DNA of 13,381 nucleotides from JAIBJP01 sp035601195. GTDB lineage: Bacteria; Actinomycetota; Thermoleophilia; Gaiellales; Gaiellaceae. The position numbers and the translations under genes are program-made. How positions within the stretch are numbered: the first letter of the stretch is position 1; each line of letters opens with the position of its first letter. Location: NCBI GenBank assembly GCA_035601195.1, contig DATNOU010000140.1, positions 1 to 13,381 on the forward strand. Reading direction: 5' to 3'. This document shows positions 1 to 5,506 of this stretch, one piece after another. The notes under the pieces were generated by a model that had not been told where the DNA came from, searched no databases, and saw nothing but the letters and a program-made list of their open reading frames with translations.

Positions 1-473
1 AGCGCGGCGAGCAGCACACCCTCGGATTCCCCCGCGGCCGCCTCGGCGATCTGGGCGTAGGCACTGAGCCTGGACTCGTAGAGGCGCCGAAACTCGTCCT
101 CGGACCGGGCCAACGGACGATTCGAGCCCCGCACGCGCTCCCATGCATCGTCGACGTCGACCTCGAGGTGGACGGTGAACGCGCGCTCCCTCAGCCGCTC
201 ACGGTTGAGGGGGGAGAGGACGGCGCCCCCGCCCAGCGCGATGACGGAGTCAGGACCGGCGAGGGCCTCGGCAAGCACGTTCTCCTCGAGGCGGCGAAAC
301 TCGGGCTCGCTCCGTTCGAAGAGCTCCGGGATGGGCCCGTGCCTGGCCTCGATCTCGGCGTCAAGGTCGACGAACGGCCGGTGCGTCAGGTCGGCCACCT
401 TCGTGCCGACGGTCGTCTTGCCGGCGCCCATGAAGCCGGCGAGCGCCAGGTGGCGCCCTAGCGCGCCGACCAC
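1..473 (-). CDS. aroK: Shikimate kinase (3' end outside window; possible AroK-AroB fusion)
   Basis: Phosphorylates shikimate at the 3-OH with ATP, the fifth step of the shikimate pathway, in the cytosol. The 157 visible residues carry the P-loop GFMGAGKTT (residues 13-21), the shikimate-binding FVDLDAEIE (34-42, Asp36 and Asp38), FRRLEENVL with the substrate-binding Arg (59-67), GGG (81-83), and the lid plus following helix RPLARSEDEF...RLSAY (119-139). I chose GTG at 473 because the first ATG lies inside the P-loop; this start gives an 11-residue lead into the GAL-GRHLALAGF strand and overlaps the aroC end by 16 nt, suggesting translational coupling. The frame is still open at the window edge, beyond where a stand-alone kinase nears its end. 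The last residues (ESEGVLLAA) could begin a linker to 3-dehydroquinate synthase, as in fused AroKB proteins, but this cannot be settled here. Confidence 0.93.
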   Translation of the reverse strand, partial: MVGALGRHLALAGFMGAGKTTVGTKVADLTHRPFVDLDAEIEARHGPIPELFERSEPEFRRLEENVLAEALAGPDSVIALGGGAVLSPLNRERLRERAFTVHLEVDVDDAWERVRGSNRPLARSEDEFRRLYESRLSAYAQIAEAAAGESEGVLLAA

Positions 474-1537
474 GGGATGCGTTCGAGGTAGGCGCGGTGA
501 GCGCCGACGAAATCTTCGAGCGCATCGCCGCCGAACTTGTCCCGGGCTGCGCGGGCCAGCTCGAATGCGACGCAGGCCTCCGCCACGACGGCGAGCGCTT
601 CTACTGCAGCGACGTCGGACCGCTCGACGAGAGCCTGGGCCGCCTGGCCGGTCTCCAGATCAGCGGACTGCAGGGGGCGCATGAGCGTCGGCAGCGGCTT
701 CATCGCGGCACGCACGACGATCTCCTCGCCGTTGGACATTCCTGCCTCGATGCCGCCGGCGCGGTTCGTCTGCCGATGGTAGCCCCGGTCGTCCCGCACG
801 ATCTCGTCGTGCGCCGCGGACCCTCGCAGCTCCGCGAGCGCAAACCCCGCGCCGATCTCGACGCCCTTCACGGCCTGCGTGCCCATCACTGACGCGGCGA
901 GGCGCGCATCGAGCCGATCCTCCTTCGTCGCATAGGAGCCGAGCCCTGGCGGGACGCCGCGCGCCACAACCTCGACCACGCCCCCCACCGTGTCACGCTC
1001 GGCGCGCGCCTCGTCGATCCGGCGTTCCAGGTCTTCGGTTGCGACCCGCCCCGCCACCTCGATTTCGATCTCGCGCAGGAGCGCCTTCGCAACCGCGCCC
1101 GCCGCGACGATCGCAGCCGTGTGGCGCGCGCTCGCGCGCTCGAGCGCATCGCGCGCATCCGACAGTCCGTACTTCATGACGCCGGCCAGGTCGGCGTGCC
1201 CCGGCCGCGGGAGGGTCACCGGCTCCTTGCCCTTGCCCTCCGGCTCGCCCTCGGGCGGCCACGGACTCATCCCCCACTTCCAGTTCTCGTGGTCGCGGTT
1301 GCGAACGACTAGGGCGAGCGGCGTCCCGAGCGTCCGACCATGTCGCAATCCCGCCAACACCTCGACTTCGTCCGTCTCGATCTTCTGACGCGGGCTGCGA
1401 CCGTACCCCTGCTGGCGCCGGCGCAGATCCTCGTCGATCGCCGCGCGCTCGAGCACGAGCCCGGCCGGCAGCCCTTCGACGACCGCGACCAGCGCGGGCC
1501 CATGCGATTCACCCGCGGTCGTCAGCCTCAACGCCAC
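458..1537 (-). CDS. aroC: Chorismate synthase
   Basis: Converts 5-enolpyruvylshikimate-3-phosphate to chorismate by anti-1,4-elimination of phosphate, using reduced FMN as cofactor; it is the last step of the shikimate pathway. The 359-residue length is normal. Family signatures are all present: GESHG (9-13), the phosphate/FMN region GYGRSPRQKIETDEVEVLAG (44-63), RPGHAD (111-116), the second signature around SDARDALERASARHTAA (126-142), GGIEAGMSNGEE (261-272) and the C-terminal RSDVAAVEA (306-314). The start is GTG, giving the usual N-terminus three to four residues before the first strand; a GAGGG lies 13 nt upstream, rather far for a ribosome site. It overlaps aroK downstream. Upstream it is separated from aroE by a divergent plus-strand gene, so it must have its own promoter. 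Confidence 0.97.
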   Translation of the reverse strand: MALRLTTAGESHGPALVAVVEGLPAGLVLERAAIDEDLRRRQQGYGRSPRQKIETDEVEVLAGLRHGRTLGTPLALVVRNRDHENWKWGMSPWPPEGEPEGKGKEPVTLPRPGHADLAGVMKYGLSDARDALERASARHTAAIVAAGAVAKALLREIEIEVAGRVATEDLERRIDEARAERDTVGGVVEVVARGVPPGLGSYATKEDRLDARLAASVMGTQAVKGVEIGAGFALAELRGSAAHDEIVRDDRGYHRQTNRAGGIEAGMSNGEEIVVRAAMKPLPTLMRPLQSADLETGQAAQALVERSDVAAVEALAVVAEACVAFELARAARDKFGGDALEDFVGAHRAYLERIPWSAR

Positions 1538-1584
1538 GGGCGCAGCCTAGCCCTCGCGGCTCAGTGCCTGCTCGCTTGGCTACA

Positions 1585-1613
1585 TGGCGAACTCTGGTCT
1601 GTTTCCCTATAGT
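1585..1613 (+). promoter_or_regulatory. Candidate sigma-70-type promoter for the secreted-protein gene
   Basis: TATAGT at 1608-1613 matches five of six bases of the -10 consensus. A weak -35 (TGGCGA, 1585-1590, three of six) lies 17 nt upstream. Transcription would begin near 1620, about 50 nt before the ATG at 1670. The stretch is visibly more AT-rich than its surroundings. The -10 core CTATAG (1607-1612) is palindromic, so the complementary strand reads TATAGG towards aroC; no convincing -35 was found for that direction. Confidence 0.4.
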
Positions 1614-1669
1614 CGTTGACCCGAGTAAGCCGCTTGGCGGCAGGGCCAGCGACCGAAGGGGACGTGAAG

Positions 1670-3304
1670 ATGACGAAGCTGCTTTCGACGCTTGTCGTAG
1701 TGGCGGTCGGTCTCATGTTTGCGAGTAACGCGCTCGCGACGCATGCCCCGCCGGGGACGAAGCTGTTGGGGTACGAGGCGTCGAACTTCCCCTCCCGAAT
1801 CCTTCAGTACGACATCGGGAACGACATGTTCGAGGTCTCGTGCGTGCCGCCCGGGTCGCAGAACGGGCGCGGGATTGGATTCGACCCGGGAGGAGGCGGC
1901 TTCCTCTGGTACACGTTCGTCACCCCCGCCCCGACCTTCCTCGGCGATGGTCTCATCCACAAGACGTCGCTTCCGCCCGCCTGCGCGAACATGGGGCAGA
2001 TCCCGTTCGGCGACGGTCCAGGCGTCGTCGATCAGGACGACATCGGGGCACTGGATCTCGACCCCGACAACGGCGATCTCTGGGTGGCGGGTTACCACGA
2101 GTGGCCGACCGGCACCAATCACCAGGTGCTGTACCAACTGAACAAGAACAGCGGAGCCATCCTCAAGGCCTGCTGGGTGCCGGACCAGGGCGGCTTCGAG
2201 GAGGGGAACGACACGCTTGCCGTGAAGAAGAGCCTCCCCGGGCAACCAGCCGGTACGTACCTGCTGACTGACGGTGGGACCTCCCACAACACCGAGATGC
2301 TCTATGCGGCAGATGCCGCAAGCGCCACGAGCTACACGACGCCCGCGGCGGTCCCACGATGCGCGATCCCAGTCTCTTACGACCCTGTAGTCGGTCTGAC
2401 CGGAATCGACTTCGAGGAGACGTCGCCGTTCGATCTCATCGGCACGGACCTCCAGTTCATCTACGACCTCGATGGACCACCGTTCACGGGGATCCAGGCT
2501 GTGATGTCGGCTGCCCCCACCCTGACGCTCATCGACATCACCCTCGGCCCCGTCGTCACGGTAGGTGAGCCATTCACCCTGACGCTCCAGCCGGAGGAAG
2601 ACGTCAACGAGGTCGAGACGCAGCACTGCGTGACCGCGACGGTGCAGGATCAGTCCGGCCAGCCCGTCCCTGAGATCACGGTGGTCTTCGACGTGGAAGG
2701 CGCCTCGGAGATCGACCAGAACCCGCCCGACGAGGACGGGACCGCAACGACGAATGACCAGGGCGTGGCGACGTTCTGCTACACGGGCCCCGATCTCCCC
2801 GGCAAAGACGTGATCGAGGCGTTCGCCGACACCGACGAGGACGGCATGCAGGATGCGCCGCCTCCCTTGGGAGATGAGCCCTTCGACATCGCCGACAAGG
2901 CGTGGGTGCTGCCCGTGAGCACGCCGCTGTGCGACGTCAAGATCGACAACGGCGGCTGGATCTACGCCATGAACGGCGACAACTCCAGCTTCGGGGGCAT
3001 AGCGAAGACCGACGGAGCAGGCAACGCCTCCGGCAACGAGGAGTACCAGGATCACGGGCCTGCGTTCCCGATGAACCTGCACGGGAACGTCCTCGCCGTC
3101 CTCTGCGATAGCGCCACCGAGGCCAGGATCTACGGCCTGGCGACCGACGACGGTGGTCCCGTTCCCTTGTTCTACCGGATCAGGGTCCAGGACAACGGCG
3201 AAGGCGGAACGGCCGTCGACGTATACGGGATCATCGTCGCCAACGGCTACGCATCCGGCGACCAGCCACTCCAAGGAGGGAACGTCCAGATCCATAACGG
3301 GTAG
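1670..3304 (+). CDS. Secreted multidomain protein with invasin-type Ig-like (Big_1) and post-COAP-1-like domains
   Basis: A 544-residue exported protein of unknown function. A signal peptide is clear: MTK, a hydrophobic core (residues 4-17) and a predicted cut after SNALA (19-23). Residues 30-280 form a beta-rich region with propeller-like phrases (ALDLDPDNGDLWVAGY, 127-142) that I do not recognise as a family. Residues about 297-390 look like a Big_1 Ig-like domain (VTATVQDQSGQPVPEITVVF, then TTNDQGVATFCYTG). The C-terminus, about 420-543, resembles the actinobacterial post-COAP-1 domain (GGWIYAMNGDNSSFGGIAKTDG ... FYRIRVQDNGEGG). Eight cysteines and an acidic composition fit an extracellular protein. 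I chose ATG 1670 because AAGGGG (1656-1661) sits 8 nt upstream and the signal peptide starts there; GTG 1664 is only 2 nt from it. It is the only plus-strand gene and it splits the aro genes. A role in surface structure or adhesion is a guess. Confidence 0.9.
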   Translation: MTKLLSTLVVVAVGLMFASNALATHAPPGTKLLGYEASNFPSRILQYDIGNDMFEVSCVPPGSQNGRGIGFDPGGGGFLWYTFVTPAPTFLGDGLIHKTSLPPACANMGQIPFGDGPGVVDQDDIGALDLDPDNGDLWVAGYHEWPTGTNHQVLYQLNKNSGAILKACWVPDQGGFEEGNDTLAVKKSLPGQPAGTYLLTDGGTSHNTEMLYAADAASATSYTTPAAVPRCAIPVSYDPVVGLTGIDFEETSPFDLIGTDLQFIYDLDGPPFTGIQAVMSAAPTLTLIDITLGPVVTVGEPFTLTLQPEEDVNEVETQHCVTATVQDQSGQPVPEITVVFDVEGASEIDQNPPDEDGTATTNDQGVATFCYTGPDLPGKDVIEAFADTDEDGMQDAPPPLGDEPFDIADKAWVLPVSTPLCDVKIDNGGWIYAMNGDNSSFGGIAKTDGAGNASGNEEYQDHGPAFPMNLHGNVLAVLCDSATEARIYGLATDDGGPVPLFYRIRVQDNGEGGTAVDVYGIIVANGYASGDQPLQGGNVQIHNG

Positions 3305-3323
3305 TCGCACCACTCCAGCCCAC

Positions 3324-3349
3324 GAAGGGCCCACTCCCGCGGGCGCTTC
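3324..3349. terminator. Hairpin between convergent genes, possible bidirectional terminator
   Basis: GAAGGGCCC (3324-3332) pairs with GGGCGCTTC (3341-3349), nine positions with one G-G mismatch, around an 8-nt loop. It lies between the stop of the plus-strand secreted gene (3304) and the stop of aroE on the other strand (3348), which it touches. No T-run follows on either strand, so intrinsic termination is uncertain. Confidence 0.3.
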
Positions 3350-4148
3350 ACCGTCGGACCGCGGAGCGCATTACCTCCAACGGGGCCGAGACTTCGGTCC
3401 AGCGCTCGAACGACGCCGCCCCCTGGGCGATGAGAACGTCGACCCCGTCCACGACGCGCTCGCAGCCCGCCTCCCGCGCGGCTTCTACAAGTGTCGTCGG
3501 CGAGCGCTCGGGCTTATAAGCAAGGTCGACCACCTGCCGGGCTCCCTCGAGCTCGACGGGCAATTCGTCGCGGATCGGCGTGGCGTTCACGAGCAGGGTT
3601 GCCCGAGTCGCCGGCGGCCACTCCTCTTCCGCGTCCACCTTCCGCTCGGGAAAGAGCGTGCGCAGACGCGCCGCGAGGGCATGAGCGCGCTCGGCGTCGC
3701 GGGCGGCGACGCTGAGGGATTCCGCCCCGGCGTCGAGGAGCGACGTCGCAACCGCCTGGGCTCCCCCTCCGGCGCCGAGCACCAACACCGAGGCGCCCGC
3801 AGCGTCCACGAGTCCCACGACGGCGGGGCCGTCGGTGCTCGAGCCGAGCACGCGGCCGTCGCGAACGACAAGGGTGTTCACCGAGCCCGCGCGCTCCGCC
3901 ACCTGGTCGAGCTCGTCGCAGAATGCAACGACGGCCGTCTTGTGGGGGATGGTGACGTTCGCACCGGCGAAGTCCAGGGCAACGAGACCGATCACCGCGT
4001 CCTCGAGTCGTGCCGCCGCCACCCGGAGAGGGACGTAGGCCCAGTCCAGGCCCCGCGCGGCAAATGCCGCGTTCTGCATGCGGGGGGAGAGAGAGTGCGA
4101 GACGGGGTCGCCGATCAGCCCGACGAGCCGCGTCTCGGCTGTCAGCAT
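3348..4148 (-). CDS. aroE: Shikimate dehydrogenase
   Basis: Reduces 3-dehydroshikimate to shikimate with NADPH. The 266-residue length is typical. The substrate domain shows SHSLSP (17-22), NVTIPHK with the catalytic Lys70, GSVNT (89-92), and STDG with the catalytic Asp106 (most homologues read NTDG). The cofactor domain shows the glycine-rich VLVLGAGGGAQAV (121-133). NATP (188-191) is present, but the glycine-methionine that usually follows is replaced by IRDELP. The shikimate-binding Gln is in LIAQGAASFERWTE (Gln242). The ATG shares one base with the mltG stop (TGATG), so translation is probably coupled to mltG. Downstream, the expected aroC is separated by the plus-strand secreted gene. 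Confidence 0.96.
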   Translation of the reverse strand: MLTAETRLVGLIGDPVSHSLSPRMQNAAFAARGLDWAYVPLRVAAARLEDAVIGLVALDFAGANVTIPHKTAVVAFCDELDQVAERAGSVNTLVVRDGRVLGSSTDGPAVVGLVDAAGASVLVLGAGGGAQAVATSLLDAGAESLSVAARDAERAHALAARLRTLFPERKVDAEEEWPPATRATLLVNATPIRDELPVELEGARQVVDLAYKPERSPTTLVEAAREAGCERVVDGVDVLIAQGAASFERWTEVSAPLEVMRSAVRR

Positions 4149-5062
4149 CAGCAGTTCAGTCCCGCGCGCGGATAGTCGTCGAACTTCTTCTCGCTCGCGG
4201 TGAAGAAGTGGCTCTTGCAGTCGGCCTTACGCACGAAATAGAGGTAATCGACCTTCGCCGGATGGGCGGCGGCTTGCAGCGAAGCGAGCCCCGGGTTGGC
4301 AATCGGCGTCGGGGTCAGACCGGGGAACTTCCGCGTGTTGTAGGGCGAGTCCGAGTCGAGCTCGCTCTGGTGGATTGGCTCGGTCGGCGGGATGTGCAGG
4401 CCGTAGCGGATCGTCGCGTCGATGCCGAGCGGCAAGCCGGCATGGAGCCGGTTGTAGATGACCGCCGCCACCAGCGGTCGCTCCTTCGGTACCTGCACTT
4501 CCTTTTCGATCATGGACGCGATGATGAGGACGTCGTAGGCCGTCAGGTTCTTCGACTTCGAGTAGCGGAGGTCGAGCTGGCTCCAAGCGCGGATGAAGGC
4601 TTCGAACTGCTTGTCCACGAGCTGCCTCGTGGTCGTGTCCTCGGTGAAGTCGTACGTGGCGGGGAAGAGGAAGCCCTCGAGGCTGGCAACCCGCTTCTTG
4701 TACTCGAAGCCCTGGGGCGGTGCGCTCTTCGTCTTGCCGATCCGCAAGTACTGGCGAGGCTCGAGCTTGGGCGTGATCTTCCGCTTTTCCTCGGCGATCT
4801 TGTTTACCGCCCTGATGCGCTTGGCCATGTCGTCGATCGTGAAGCCCTCCGGGAAGATGATCCGGAGTACCGGCTTCGGCGGCGGCCCGGTCGTCGTCGG
4901 CGCGGTCGTCGGGGTGGCCGAGCCGTCGCCCCGGCCCACGATGGCGAAGGCGAGCGCAGCGAGCACGCCGACGCCCAGGATCAGGCCGCCGAAGGCTGCG
5001 AGCCCCCGCGCCGCCGGCGACGAAGACCGGTGGCGCGTTACGCGGGGCGGGCGCTCTTCCAC
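4148..5062 (-). CDS. mltG: Endolytic murein transglycosylase MltG (YceG family)
   Basis: Membrane-bound lytic transglycosylase that cuts nascent glycan strands and ends peptidoglycan polymerisation. The 304-residue protein has a short basic N-terminus, one transmembrane helix (about 21-42), a Thr/Pro linker (50-64), a LysM-like part (66-110), LEGFLFPATYDF (128-139), and the catalytic core with IIASMIEKEV (180-189; the EKE at 186-188 contains the family's catalytic Glu), IYNRL (202-206), PLGIDATIRYG (211-221), SPYNTRKFPGL (239-249) and PIANPGLASLQAAAHPAKVDYLYFV (253-277). I chose GTG at 5062, whose product begins MEERPPR; it lies 25 nt inside the end of ruvX. The frame is open further upstream, but that part is out-of-frame ruvX. 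It is slightly shorter than the approximately 340-residue E. coli protein. Confidence 0.94.
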   Translation of the reverse strand: MEERPPRVTRHRSSSPAARGLAAFGGLILGVGVLAALAFAIVGRGDGSATPTTAPTTTGPPPKPVLRIIFPEGFTIDDMAKRIRAVNKIAEEKRKITPKLEPRQYLRIGKTKSAPPQGFEYKKRVASLEGFLFPATYDFTEDTTTRQLVDKQFEAFIRAWSQLDLRYSKSKNLTAYDVLIIASMIEKEVQVPKERPLVAAVIYNRLHAGLPLGIDATIRYGLHIPPTEPIHQSELDSDSPYNTRKFPGLTPTPIANPGLASLQAAAHPAKVDYLYFVRKADCKSHFFTASEKKFDDYPRAGLNC

Positions 5063-5433
5063 GTCAGATAGCTCGAGAGCAGGTGAGCGGCCGCGACCGC
5101 ATCCTGTTCTGCTCGGGTTTGGCCGGCCTCCGCCAGCTTGGTTGTGAAGCGTTCGTCGAAGCTTTCGACCGGCAGGTCGACGGCTGCGCGGAGGAGCTCG
5201 ACGAAACGATCTGTCTCTTCCGCCTGGGCGCCGTGCTCCCCGCGCAAAGTGATGGGAAGGCCGACGACGATGCGCTCCACGTCCTCCTCGCGCGCCAGCT
5301 CGACGAGACGGGCGATGCCGTCCTCGCTTGCGGCTCTTTCGACGACCCCGAGAGGACGCGCGACCGTTCCGGTCGGGTCGGAGACCGCCACGCCGGTCCG
5401 CGCCGAACCGTAGTCGAGGGCGAGCACCTTCAC
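5038..5433 (-). CDS. ruvX: RuvX/YqgF-type RNase H-like nuclease
   Basis: A putative Holliday-junction resolvase homologue; in several bacteria YqgF acts in the 5' processing of pre-16S rRNA. The 131-residue protein shows the RNase H-fold motifs: LALDYGSARTGVAVSDP (4-20, catalytic Asp7), RIVVGLPITLRGEHG (54-68), the FDERFTT strand (92-98, Asp93) and DAVAAAHLLSSYL (111-123, Asp111). The loop between the last two motifs is about 12 residues, shorter than in most homologues I know. The start is GTG; a TAGACT on the same strand (5443-5448) lies close to it, so a nearly leaderless transcript is possible, but no good -35 is seen. It lies 73 nt after alaS and overlaps mltG by 25 nt; the order alaS-ruvX-mltG-aroE is familiar from other Gram-positive genomes. 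Confidence 0.95.
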   Translation of the reverse strand: MKVLALDYGSARTGVAVSDPTGTVARPLGVVERAASEDGIARLVELAREEDVERIVVGLPITLRGEHGAQAEETDRFVELLRAAVDLPVESFDERFTTKLAEAGQTRAEQDAVAAAHLLSSYLTWKSARPA

Positions 5434-5506
5434 CGGCGCGCCAGTCTAGAGTGGCCGCGGCCGCAAGTGTCGTTGTCAGCCAGGAACACACTCACGACCG
5501 CGACCA

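Noticed and set aside
1607..3334. Open frame of about 575 codons on the minus strand opposite the secreted-protein gene
   Set aside because: The plus strand has a signal peptide, a ribosome site and recognisable domains; the minus frame is Val/Arg/Asp-rich with none, and is explained by codon bias of the opposite strand.
3153..4175. Plus-strand frame running from the end of the secreted gene through aroE
   Set aside because: It overlaps two well-supported genes out of frame or antisense and has low-information composition.
5063..5491. N-terminal extension of mltG upstream of GTG 5062
   Set aside because: It is an Arg/Gly-rich shadow of ruvX; the start at 5062 gives a normal short cytoplasmic tail before the membrane helix.
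5434..5506. Promoter for ruvX in the gap after alaS
   Set aside because: TAGACT is present near the GTG start, but no acceptable -35 stands at 16-18 nt; the gene can be read through from alaS.
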